DNA of 64,000 nucleotides from JBDTGE01 sp050742975 (GTDB lineage: Bacteria; Actinomycetota; Actinomycetes; Mycobacteriales; Jatrophihabitantaceae). The stretch lies in the NCBI GenBank assembly GCA_050742975.1, contig JBOGDQ010000255.1, positions 1 through 64,000 of the forward strand, read 5' to 3'. The position numbers were made by a program, and so were the translations under genes. The notes under the pieces were generated by a model. The model was given only the letters and a program-made list of their open reading frames with translations. It did no database searches and was not told where the DNA came from. Numbering within the stretch: the first letter of the stretch is position 1; each line of letters begins with the position of its first letter. Positions 51,013 through 58,941 of this stretch are shown in pieces.

Positions 51013-52276
51013 CGCGGGCACCGGCACGATCCGGGACGCGCTGCGGCAACCGTTGTTCGGCCGGCTGCTGGGCGCGCTGGCGATCTCGCAGGCGGGCAAC
51101 TGGCTCTACAACGTCGCGCTGCTCGCCGTGGTGTACGAGCGCACCCACTCGGCCACCTGGGTCGCGGTCACGAGCGTGGCCCGGGTGCTGCCGATCGTCC
51201 TGTTCGGCCCGCTCGGCGGCGTGGTGGCCGACCGGATGGACCGGCGCCGGCTCATGATCGTCTCGGACGCGGTGCAGGCAGGCGCGATGGTGCTGCTCGC
51301 AGCGGTCGCGGCGTCCGGCTGGCCGATCGTGCTGGCGCCGGTGCTGGCCGCCCTGGCCACGACCGCAGCCTCGCCCTACGCGTCCTGCGTGGCGACGACG
51401 ACGCCGCGGCTGGTCCGTCCCGAACAGCTGGGCGCGGCCAACGCCGCGCGGTCTGCGGTCGGCTCGGCCTGCATCGTCGTCGGACCGGCCCTCGGCGGCC
51501 TGCTGATGGTGCTCGCGTCGCCGACCGCCGCCTTCGTCGTGAACGCGGCAAGTTTCGCGCTGTCCGCGCTGATCGTGTCCTCGATGCCGGCCGGCGAGCT
51601 GTTCCGCCCGGCAGCCACGTGCGAGGGCGGCAGCCGGCCTCGTCTGCTGGCCGATCTCGCGTCGGGGCTGACGGCGTTGCGCCGCAGCCGGGTCGCGCTG
51701 CGGCTGGTCGGTGCCGACATCTCGTGCAGCGTCGTGTACGGCGCGGAGACGGTGCTGTTCCTGCTCCTGGCCCGGGCACTGGGTTTCGGCGCCGACGGCT
51801 ACGGCTGGCTGCTGGCCGGGTGCGGGCTCGGTGGCGTAGTCGGCACCGCCGTCGCGTCCCGGGCAGCGGAGCACGGCCGTCCGCGACTGGTGCTGGCCGC
51901 GGCGCTGCTGGCGGTCGTGGTGCCGCTGCCGCTGCTGGCCGTGACCACCTCGGTGACCGTCGCCGTGCTGCTGGCCGTGGTGGGTGGTGTCGGCGCGATC
52001 CTGGTCGAGGTGCTCGCCGACACCGGCCTGCAGCGCTGCCTCGACGACGAGGTGCTCGGACGGGCGTACGGGTTTGCGTTCCCCGCTGCCATCGCGGGCA
52101 TCGTGGTCGGCTCGCTGCTCGCCGCGCCCCTCGTCGCCCTGTTCGGCCTGCGCGGCTCGCTGCTCGTGCTCGGCGCGCTGGTCGCGGTCCACGCGCTCGT
52201 CCTGCTCGTTCCCGTGCGGGACCGCGCAACCGCGGCGCCGGCCGGTGCGCAGCGAGCCACCGCCCTCGTCAGCTAG
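51005..52276 (+). CDS. MFS efflux transporter (EntS-like, MFS_3)
   Basis: A 423-residue MFS protein: QPLFGRLLGALAISQAGNWL at helix 1 is typical of the macrolide/siderophore efflux branch, PLGGVVADRMDRRRLMIVSD is the 2-3 loop, and RLVRPEQLGAANAARSAVGS follows. Twelve hydrophobic segments can be counted. ATG 51005 is directly after a GTG in frame (51002). Paired with the SnoaL-like gene by an 8-base overlap. It probably exports a drug or metabolite. Its stop overlaps the convergent ABC permease stop by four bases. Confidence 0.84.
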   Translation: MSSAGTGTIRDALRQPLFGRLLGALAISQAGNWLYNVALLAVVYERTHSATWVAVTSVARVLPIVLFGPLGGVVADRMDRRRLMIVSDAVQAGAMVLLAAVAASGWPIVLAPVLAALATTAASPYASCVATTTPRLVRPEQLGAANAARSAVGSACIVVGPALGGLLMVLASPTAAFVVNAASFALSALIVSSMPAGELFRPAATCEGGSRPRLLADLASGLTALRRSRVALRLVGADISCSVVYGAETVLFLLLARALGFGADGYGWLLAGCGLGGVVGTAVASRAAEHGRPRLVLAAALLAVVVPLPLLAVTTSVTVAVLLAVVGGVGAILVEVLADTGLQRCLDDEVLGRAYGFAFPAAIAGIVVGSLLAAPLVALFGLRGSLLVLGALVAVHALVLLVPVRDRATAAPAGAQRATALVS

Positions 52277-53157
52277 CTGGTGACCTGCTTGGTGCTCAGG
52301 CGAGCCCAGGCCAGGCTGAGGAAGATCGCGACGTATGCCAGGTGCAGCCCGCTCCACCGTTCGAGGTCACCTGAGCTGACGCTGGTGCGAAGCAGCTCGC
52401 CGAAGCCGAGCCAGTGGTCGGTGAGCAGGATCCCGTGGATCGAGGACAGCTGTGGCACGGCATCGAGCAGCGCGCAGAACACGGCAAAGCCGATCGTGCC
52501 GGCCATCGCGGCGATCGCGTTCTCGGTCAGCGTGGAGATGAACAGGCCCACCGCGGCGAGCGCGAACAGCGCGATCGCGACGTACACGGCGATGCCCACG
52601 GTCCGGAGCAGACCGTCGCCGAGGCTGACCGTGTCGCCGGACAGCAGGGTGACCGGGTGCAGTCCGAACAGCACCGCTCCGGTGACCAGCCCGACCACGG
52701 TGACGGTCAGGACGGCGATCGCCGTGAACGTCGCGACCCCGAGTGTCTTGGCCGTGAGCAGCCGGCCCCGGGTGACCGGCACGGTCAGCAGGTATCGCAG
52801 GGTCCCGAGGCCGGCCTCGCCCGCGATCGAGTCGCCGGAGACGACACCGATGACGAGGGGGAAGAAGAACGGCAGCGACACGGTGAGCGCGGTGAACACG
52901 AGGAACAGCCCGTTGCCGCTGATCTGGCCGATGAACTGGGGTCCGTCCCCATTGCGCGGCCGGCTGATGTCGACGGCGATACCGATGAACAGCGGCACGA
53001 TCGCGAGCACGGCGAGCAGCGCGATGTTGCGCCTGCGGGTCAGGATCAGCCGGACCTCTCCCCGGTACAGCCGGCCGAACGCGCCGCGGTGATGCGGGCG
53101 AGGGCCGAACACCTGCGGTGCCCCGGCCGCGCGCGGGACGGTGTCAGCCGAGGACAT
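52273..53157 (-). CDS. ABC-2 type transporter permease
   Basis: A 294-residue permease: a cytoplasmic start, then RGEVRLILTRRRNIALLAVL leading into helix 1 (LAIVPLFIGIAVDI), and VIGVVSGDSIAGEAGLGTLR with YLLTVPVTRGRLLTAKTLGV, the conserved DSIAGE-GTL-LL-PV-R motif of NosY/ABC-2 permeases. Six helices. Its start lies 14 bases inside the ATPase gene end, so the two are coupled. Exports lipid, peptide or drug; substrate unknown. Confidence 0.86.
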   Translation of the reverse strand: MSSADTVPRAAGAPQVFGPRPHHRGAFGRLYRGEVRLILTRRRNIALLAVLAIVPLFIGIAVDISRPRNGDGPQFIGQISGNGLFLVFTALTVSLPFFFPLVIGVVSGDSIAGEAGLGTLRYLLTVPVTRGRLLTAKTLGVATFTAIAVLTVTVVGLVTGAVLFGLHPVTLLSGDTVSLGDGLLRTVGIAVYVAIALFALAAVGLFISTLTENAIAAMAGTIGFAVFCALLDAVPQLSSIHGILLTDHWLGFGELLRTSVSSGDLERWSGLHLAYVAIFLSLAWARLSTKQVTS

Positions 53158-54166
53158 CGAACCCCTCCCCGGTGATGGACACGAACAGCTCCTCCAGCGC
53201 GGGCCGGTCCACGCTCAGCCCGCGCAGCCGGATCCCGGCGGCGACCAGCGCGTGCGCGACGTCCTCGGTCGCCAGCTCACCGAGGCGTGCGGTCACCGCA
53301 CTCGACGGGTGATCGCCGCTGACCTCCTGCAGCCCGAGGCGGCCCATCGCCTCGACTGCCGCGTCCAGGTCGGGCGTGATCACCCGGATGATGGCCACGC
53401 CGTCGGCGAGGACCTCGCGCATGGTGCCCTGCCGCAGCAGCCGACCGGCGGACATGATGCCGACGTGCGTCGCGACCTGCTCGATCTCGCTGAGCAGGTG
53501 GCTGGACACGAGCACGGTCGTGCCGTCGGACGCCAGGTCCCGCACGAGATGGCGCACCTCGCGGGTGCCCTGCGGATCCAGGCCGTTCGTGGGCTCGTCC
53601 AGGATCAGCAGCTCGCGTGGTTGCAGCAGCGCCGCTGCCAGGCCGAGCCGCTGCTTCATACCCAGCGAGTAGTTGCGGTACCTCTTGCCGGCCGCCGCGG
53701 TCAGGCCCACCCGGGCCAGCGCGCCGTCGATGCGGGCGCGACTGGTTGCGGGATCGGCGGTTGCGTCGCTGACGTCCAGCCGTCGCAGGTTCTGCAGGCC
53801 GGTGAGATACGGATGGAAGGCCGGACCCTCGATGAGCGCACCCACCCGAGGCAGCACGCCGGCCACCGCGTCGGGGATGCGCTCGCCCAGGACCTCGACG
53901 TCGCCGCTGTCCGCGTCCAGCAGGCCGAGGAGCATCCGGATGGTCGTGGTCTTGCCGCAGCCGTTGGGCCCGAGGAAGCCGTAGACGGCCCCCCGCGGGA
54001 CGAGCAGGTCGAGGTGATCCACCGCGACCTGCTTGCCGAACGTGCGGGTGAGCCCTTGGGTCCGTAGCGCCGGCAGCGGCGCCGCGCCCTCGCCGCCCGT
54101 GCCCTCGGTCGCCTCGGTCGAACCGTCGACCTCTCGCGACGGCTCGAGGAGGGCGTCGCTGGTCAC
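53144..54166 (-). CDS. ABC transporter ATP-binding protein
   Basis: A 340-residue ATPase. An acidic N-terminal extension (EPSREVDGSTEATEGTGGEG) precedes GLTRTFGKQVAVDHLDLLVP. Walker A is LGPNGCGKTTTIRMLLG, the signature YSLGMKQRLGLAAALL, Walker B LLILDEPTNGLD, with the switch His in VLVSSHLLSE. A C-terminal regulatory part of about 85 residues follows (RVITPDLDAAVEAMGRL), as in CcmA/DrrA-type ATPases. GTG 54166 overlaps the LolA-like stop (GTGA). Confidence 0.88.
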   Translation of the reverse strand: MTSDALLEPSREVDGSTEATEGTGGEGAAPLPALRTQGLTRTFGKQVAVDHLDLLVPRGAVYGFLGPNGCGKTTTIRMLLGLLDADSGDVEVLGERIPDAVAGVLPRVGALIEGPAFHPYLTGLQNLRRLDVSDATADPATSRARIDGALARVGLTAAAGKRYRNYSLGMKQRLGLAAALLQPRELLILDEPTNGLDPQGTREVRHLVRDLASDGTTVLVSSHLLSEIEQVATHVGIMSAGRLLRQGTMREVLADGVAIIRVITPDLDAAVEAMGRLGLQEVSGDHPSSAVTARLGELATEDVAHALVAAGIRLRGLSVDRPALEELFVSITGEGFDVLG

Positions 54167-55269
54167 CGCGGAGTGGCCGCTGCGGTCTGCTCCAGCATGC
54201 TCGCACTCACCGCGCCGAGGAACGCTCGCCCGTCCCGCTGGATCAGCACGTTGAGCAGTGCGGTCTTCACGATCCTGTCGCCGTTGCTGCCGATCGGCGC
54301 CGCGAGCTTGTCGAGCAGGGCGCCCGTTGCGCCATCCGGAAGGCCGGTCGCGAACTCGGCGATGGACGTCCAGCCCGTCCCGATGATCTTCGGTGCCGAT
54401 GTGCTGGTCGCGGCCGGTAGTCGCGGTGTCGGGCCGCCCGGCCCGCCCTGGACGTGGACGCGGCGGCCGGCCCTGAGCGGGTTCGGTGCGATGGTCGAGC
54501 CCGCCGGCGGGTGGAAGTCGAAGATCGACGCCTTCGGGGTGGCGAACGACAGGCCCTTGGTGAACCGGGTGTCGAACGCCGCGGTGGAGCCGGATCCGAA
54601 CACCTGTACCTCCAGCGGCACGAAGTGCGTCGCGTCGATCGCGATCGCGACCTTGCGCACCGTCGATCGGGTATCGCGTGGCGTCAGAACGATCGTGTAG
54701 GCCGGCCGGCCGGCGACCGTCCGGGTCGGGTCCACGCTGACCGCCGTCGTCGGGTCGATCGCCTTCAGCAGCTGCTGAGCAGCGCCCAGCGGCGTCACCG
54801 ACCGGGCGTCCGGTACCGCACTGCCGACGGCGTGCCGGCTGTCCTTCGCGGACAGCACCGTGTGGGTGACCTGGTTCGTCTGTGAGGTGTACGTCCACAG
54901 ATCCGTCCCGTTGTGGATCACGTCGGACTCGGACAACGTCCCCAGCAGGGCGACGCGTTGTTTGTCCGGGCCGGCGACCCACACCCGCGCCGTGTGCGAT
55001 CCGGTCACCAACGACTGCCAGGACAGGGACGACCCGCCGTCCGCGCCGGGCAACGACGGAAGCCCCAGATGGGTGCTCTCCACGACCGTGCCGGACAGGA
55101 TCGACACATCGCTCGTCTGCACCCCGGCGAGCAGCTGTGCCGCCGTCCGGGCCGGTAGCGTCGGATGCGCGCTGGCCGAGGTCGCCGTCGTGAGCGCACC
55201 GGCAGCGACGACCACCCCCGCAGTCAGGACAGGAACCGCCCACACCGCGCGACTCCGAGCTGACCGCAT
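54163..55269 (-). CDS. secreted LolA/LppX-like lipoprotein-carrier-fold protein
   Basis: A 368-residue exported protein. Signal peptide: AVWAVPVLTAGVVVAAGALT ending TSASAH (about residue 30). The mature part shows the beta-rich LolA/DUF2092-type fold: GTVVESTHLGLPSLP, GPDKQRVALLGTLSESDVIH, GTDLWTYTSQTNQVTHTVL, RPAYTIVLTPRDTRSTVRKV and FDFHPPAGSTIAPNPL. Such proteins carry or sense a hydrophobic ligand. Being the first gene of an operon with an ABC-2 exporter, it may receive or sense the exported lipid at the outer face of the membrane. GAGGGTGG lies before ATG 55269. Confidence 0.8.
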   Translation of the reverse strand: MRSARSRAVWAVPVLTAGVVVAAGALTTATSASAHPTLPARTAAQLLAGVQTSDVSILSGTVVESTHLGLPSLPGADGGSSLSWQSLVTGSHTARVWVAGPDKQRVALLGTLSESDVIHNGTDLWTYTSQTNQVTHTVLSAKDSRHAVGSAVPDARSVTPLGAAQQLLKAIDPTTAVSVDPTRTVAGRPAYTIVLTPRDTRSTVRKVAIAIDATHFVPLEVQVFGSGSTAAFDTRFTKGLSFATPKASIFDFHPPAGSTIAPNPLRAGRRVHVQGGPGGPTPRLPAATSTSAPKIIGTGWTSIAEFATGLPDGATGALLDKLAAPIGSNGDRIVKTALLNVLIQRDGRAFLGAVSASMLEQTAAATPR

Positions 55270-55320
55270 ACATCCACCCTCTACCCGGAGCACGGTGACC
55301 GCCCTGAGAAAACCCTCTGT

Positions 55321-55350
55321 ATTGCCCTGTGAGCGATTGCCCTGTGAGCG
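55321..55350. repeat. perfect 15-base tandem repeat
   Basis: ATTGCCCTGTGAGCG occurs twice, head to tail, at 55321-55335 and 55336-55350, in the 167-base divergent space between the LolA-like and M20 genes. It could be a duplicated regulator site or a slippage product; nothing coding crosses it. Confidence 0.75.
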
Positions 55351-55436
55351 CGCACCGACCAATCCGCCGCCGGCTGGCCATACCCTGACCGCATGGCGAA
55401 CCTGAGTGATATGCCGGACCGGTCGAGGAGAACCCG

Positions 55437-56645
55437 ATGATCCCGCTGACTTCCCTGCGCGAGCGGATGGAGGCGGCGCTGCCCGGCATGCTCGCCGACA
55501 TCGAGGCGCTGGTGACCTGCGAGTCGCCGTCGCACGACCTGGCCGCGGTGGCGCGCAGCGCGGAGGTCGTCGCCGACCTCGGCCGCGCACGCCTCGGTGC
55601 CGAGCCGGAGCGGATCATCATCGACGGTCGCACCCACCTGTGCTGGCGGCTGGGGCGAGGGCCGTCCCGGGTGCTGCTGCTCGGCCATCACGACACGGTG
55701 TGGCCGATCGGCTCGCTGGCCACGCACCCGTTCTCGATCACCGATGGAGTGCTGCGTGGGCCGGGCTGCTTCGACATGAAGGCCGGGCTCGTCATGGCGT
55801 TCCACGCTGCTGCCGCGCTGGCCGAGACCGACGGCGTGACGCTGCTGGTGACCGGCGACGAGGAGCTCGGCTCGCCCAGCTCGCGGGACCTGATCGAGGC
55901 GCAGGCCCGCGGCTGCCTCGCCGCGCTCGTGCTCGAAGCCGCGGCCGGCGGGGGAGCGCTGAAGACCGAGCGCAAGGGAACGTCGCTCTACGAGGTGCGC
56001 GTCCACGGCCGGGCCGCGCACGCCGGGCTGGAACCGGAGACCGGCGTCAATGCGACTGTCGAGCTGGCGCACCAGGTGCTGGCGATCACCGCGCTCGCCG
56101 ATCCCGCGGCGGGCACCACGGTGACACCGACCGTGCTGAGCGCCGGCGCGGCGAGCAACACGGTGCCCGCCGGCGGGGCGGTCGCGGTGGATGTCCGGGT
56201 GCGCAACGGCGTCGAGCAGGACCGGGTCGATGCGGCGATGCGCGCCCTGACGGCGGTGCTGCCGGGCGCGCGGCTGGAGGTGACCGGCGGGCCGAACCGT
56301 GGCCCGCTGGAGGCCGCCTCGTCCGCGGCCCTGTTCGCCCGCGCCGCCCAACTCGCCCTGGCGCTCGGCCTCGACCCGCTCACCAGCGCGTCGGTCGGGG
56401 GAGCATCGGACGGCAACTTCACCGCCGGCGTCGGCACGCCCACGCTGGATGGTCTCGGGGCGAGCGGCGGTGGGGCGCACGCCGACCACGAGCACGTCCT
56501 GGTCGCCGAGCTGGCCGGCGGCACCGCGCTGCTCGCGGCGCTCGTCGCCGACCTGCTCACGGACCCGGCAGCGTCGTCCACGACCGAGGCGGCACCGTCG
56601 TCCACGACCAACGCACCTGCGCCTTCTGGTGCCCGCAGACCATGA
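55437..56645 (+). CDS. M20 family deacylase/peptidase, likely N-succinyl-L-amino-acid hydrolase
   Basis: A 402-residue M20 metallohydrolase close to CPG2/ArgE-type enzymes. VLLLGHHDTVWPIGSL (first Zn His and catalytic Asp), GPGCFDMKAGLVMAFH (bridging Asp), LLVTGDEELGSPSSRDL (catalytic Glu and metal Glu), LVLEAAAGGGALKTERKG and GGAHADHEHVL (last Zn His) are all present. The dimerisation insert runs about residues 185-290. Downstream GNAT and OSBS/NSAR genes suggest it removes the succinyl (acyl) group from the L-isomer. The Ala/Thr/Ser-rich last 25 residues are unusual. ATG 55437 has GAGGAGAA upstream. Confidence 0.86.
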   Translation: MIPLTSLRERMEAALPGMLADIEALVTCESPSHDLAAVARSAEVVADLGRARLGAEPERIIIDGRTHLCWRLGRGPSRVLLLGHHDTVWPIGSLATHPFSITDGVLRGPGCFDMKAGLVMAFHAAAALAETDGVTLLVTGDEELGSPSSRDLIEAQARGCLAALVLEAAAGGGALKTERKGTSLYEVRVHGRAAHAGLEPETGVNATVELAHQVLAITALADPAAGTTVTPTVLSAGAASNTVPAGGAVAVDVRVRNGVEQDRVDAAMRALTAVLPGARLEVTGGPNRGPLEAASSAALFARAAQLALALGLDPLTSASVGGASDGNFTAGVGTPTLDGLGASGGGAHADHEHVLVAELAGGTALLAALVADLLTDPAASSTTEAAPSSTTNAPAPSGARRP

Positions 56646-57571
56646 CGCGAGCCGACGACGCCGCGAGTATTGGGCACGTGACCGATCTGGACAGCTCCGG
56701 CTCCGGGCATCGCGCCGACGGCGCGGTGCAGGCAGCCGATGCCGCCGCGCTTGCTGCCGGCGTCAGCGTCCGGGAGATCACCGAGCTCGAGCACCTCGAC
56801 GCGGTGCAGCGCCTCTACGACGAGATCTGGCGCCCCGACAAGAGCCCGCCGGTGACCACCGAGCTGCTGCGCGCCTTCGCGAAGGCAGGTAACTACGTCG
56901 CCGGCGCGTTCGACGACGGCAGGCTGGTCGGCGCCTGCGTCGGGTTCTTCGCCGCGCCGGCAGAGGACGTGACCCGCAGCGCGATCCACAGTCACATCGC
57001 CGGCGTGTCCACAGCGGTGCGCGGGCGTCAGGTCGGATTCGCGCTCAAGCTGCACCAACGGGCCTGGGCCCTGCTGCGCGGCGTCGAGACGATCGCCTGG
57101 ACGTTCGACCCGCTCGTCAGCCGCAACGCGTACTTCAACCTGGCCAAGCTCAGCGCGCAACCGGTCGAGTACCTGCCCAACTTCTACGGCGGCATGCGGG
57201 ACGGGATCAACGGCGGCGACGACACCGACCGGCTGCTGGTGCACTGGGATCTCCAAGCGCCCGAGGTCGTGGCGGCCTGCACCGGTCAGCATGCCAACGC
57301 AGACGCCAAGGCGGAGCGGGCACGTGGTGGCGTCGTCGCGCTGGGGATCTCCGAGCTCGGCGCGCCCGTCGCCGGCTCGCTCGACGGGCAGACCTCGCTG
57401 GTGGCCGTGCCGCACGGCATCGAGGCGCTGCGGGCAAGCGATCCGGGTCGGGCCAAGGAGTGGCGCGCCGCGCTGCGCGAGTCGCTCGTCACGCTGATGG
57501 CCGACGGCGGTCGGGTCTGCGCATTCGACCGCACCGGCTGGTACATCGTCCGCAGAGGAGTCGAGTCATGA
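56642..57571 (+). CDS. GNAT-family N-acyltransferase, likely D-amino-acid N-succinyltransferase
   Basis: A 309-residue protein of the large single-GNAT type found beside OSBS/NSAR genes (COG3375-like). After a variable N-terminal 45 residues: VQRLYDEIWRPDKSPPVTTE, LLRAFAKAGNYVAGAFDDGR, LVGACVGFFAAP, HSHIAGVSTAVRGRQVGFAL (acetyl-CoA loop) and LHQRAWALLRGVETIAWTFD, PLVSRNAYFNLAKLSAQPVE. In the pathway worked out in Geobacillus kaustophilus the equivalent enzyme succinylates a D-amino acid with succinyl-CoA. ATG 56642 overlaps the M20 stop; its stop overlaps the enolase gene. The true start may be later, as the first 40 residues look unstructured. Confidence 0.8.
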   Translation: MTRADDAASIGHVTDLDSSGSGHRADGAVQAADAAALAAGVSVREITELEHLDAVQRLYDEIWRPDKSPPVTTELLRAFAKAGNYVAGAFDDGRLVGACVGFFAAPAEDVTRSAIHSHIAGVSTAVRGRQVGFALKLHQRAWALLRGVETIAWTFDPLVSRNAYFNLAKLSAQPVEYLPNFYGGMRDGINGGDDTDRLLVHWDLQAPEVVAACTGQHANADAKAERARGGVVALGISELGAPVAGSLDGQTSLVAVPHGIEALRASDPGRAKEWRAALRESLVTLMADGGRVCAFDRTGWYIVRRGVES

Positions 57572-58674
57572 AGTTGACCGGGGTGGAGCTGCGCCGGATC
57601 GGCATGCCGCTGGTTGCGCCGTTCCGGACGTCGTTCGGAACGCAGATCGACCGCGAGGTGCTGCTGCTGCGGGTCGTCACGGGCGACGCCGAGGGGTGGG
57701 GCGAGTGCGTCGCGATGTCCGACCCGCTCTACTCGTCCGAGTACATCGACGCGGCCGCGGACGTGCTGCGCCGGTTCCTGATCCCCGCGCTGGCGGCGCA
57801 CGAGCGGCTCGACGCGAACGCCGTGGCCGGTGTGCTCGCGCCGTTCAAGGGCCACCGCATGGCCAAGGCCGCGCTCGAGATGGGCGTCCTGGACGCCGAG
57901 CTCCGCGCGCAGGGCCGGCCGCTCTCGCGCGAACTCGGGGCGGTGCGCGACCGGGTGCCGTGCGGGGTGTCCGTGGGGATCATGGACTCGGTTCCGCAGC
58001 TGCTCGACGCGGTCGGCGGCTACCTCGACGCCGGCTACGTCCGCATCAAGCTCAAGATCGAGCCGGGCTGGGACGTGGACCCGGTGCGCGCCGTCCGCGA
58101 GCGCTTCGGCGACGACGTCCTGCTGCAGGTCGACGCCAACACCGCGTACACGCTCGCCGACGCCCGGCACCTGGCCCGGCTCGACCCGTTCGACCTGCTG
58201 CTGATCGAGCAGCCGCTGGACGAGGAGGACGTGCTCGGCCACGCCGAGCTGGCCAAGGTGCTCAGCACGCCGATCTGCCTCGACGAGTCGATCACCTCGG
58301 CGCGCGCCGCGGCGGACGCGATCGCGCTCGGTGCGTGCCAGATCGTCAACGTCAAGCCGGGCCGGGTCGGCGGCTATCTCGAGGCGCGCCGGATCCACGA
58401 CGTGTGCGCGGCGCACGGCGTCCCGGTGTGGTGCGGCGGCATGCTCGAGACCGGTCTGGGCCGGGCCGCCAACGTCGCGCTTGCCGCGCTGCCCGCCTTC
58501 ACCCTGCCCGGCGACACGTCCGCGTCCGATCGCTACTACCGCACCGACATCACCGTTCCGTTCGTCCTGAACGACGGGTACCTGACCGTGCCGACCGGGC
58601 CCGGGATCGGCGTCGAGCCGCTGGACGACGAGCTGGCCGCGGTGACGACGTCCACCGAGTGGCTTTCGCTCTAG
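57568..58674 (+). CDS. o-succinylbenzoate synthase / N-succinylamino-acid racemase family enolase
   Basis: A 368-residue enolase-superfamily enzyme. KLTGVELRRIGMPLVAPFRT and SFGTQIDREVLLLRV open the capping domain. The barrel shows RIKLKIEPGW (the KxK acid/base Lys), VLLQVDANTAYT (first metal Asp), LIEQPLDEEDVLG (metal Glu), ICLDESITSA (metal Asp) and IVNVKPGRVGGYLEA (opposite-face Lys). OSBS and N-succinylamino-acid racemase cannot be told apart by motif, but no menaquinone gene is nearby, while an M20 hydrolase and a GNAT gene are coupled upstream. That favours the racemase role. Confidence 0.88.
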   Translation: MKLTGVELRRIGMPLVAPFRTSFGTQIDREVLLLRVVTGDAEGWGECVAMSDPLYSSEYIDAAADVLRRFLIPALAAHERLDANAVAGVLAPFKGHRMAKAALEMGVLDAELRAQGRPLSRELGAVRDRVPCGVSVGIMDSVPQLLDAVGGYLDAGYVRIKLKIEPGWDVDPVRAVRERFGDDVLLQVDANTAYTLADARHLARLDPFDLLLIEQPLDEEDVLGHAELAKVLSTPICLDESITSARAAADAIALGACQIVNVKPGRVGGYLEARRIHDVCAAHGVPVWCGGMLETGLGRAANVALAALPAFTLPGDTSASDRYYRTDITVPFVLNDGYLTVPTGPGIGVEPLDDELAAVTTSTEWLSL

Positions 58675-58941
58675 GAAAAGCGGATCGTCCATCTGGATCT
58701 GCGCGCCGAGCTGTCCGAGCGCGCGGGCGGCAAGACGTACACCGCGACCGCGATGCTGCGACTGGTCGACCGCGCTCAGGTGGACCCGTGCGTGTCGGCC
58801 GCGGCCGGTTCCGCTTCCTGCGCGACGGCCGCGAGCTGCCCGAACACGTCGATCCGGCCGGCCTGATCGACACCACGGCACCGGGTGCGGACGAGCAGGC
58901 CGACGTGGCTGCCACTGCGGCCACGCCGTCCCGGCGCTGCT
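58675..58941 (+). other. 267-base gap with remnant coding-like sequence
   Basis: Between two convergent genes. Plus-strand frames carry protein-like pieces, RIVHLDLRAELSERAGGK with TYTATAMLRLVDRAQ in one frame, then RGRFRFLRDGRELPEHVDPAG in another, joinable only through a frameshift near 58785. There is no start codon with a ribosome site. It looks like a fragment of a degraded gene of unknown family. No terminator hairpin with a U tract is evident. Confidence 0.35.

Noticed and set aside
53144..55633. 829-codon continuous minus-strand frame starting at 55633
   Set aside because: Only the last 340 codons form a protein (ABC ATPase from GTG 54166); the rest is a shadow of the LolA-like gene in another frame.
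57568..58674. menC of menaquinone synthesis
   Set aside because: No men genes nearby, and the overlapped GNAT and M20 genes favour the N-succinylamino-acid racemase role.
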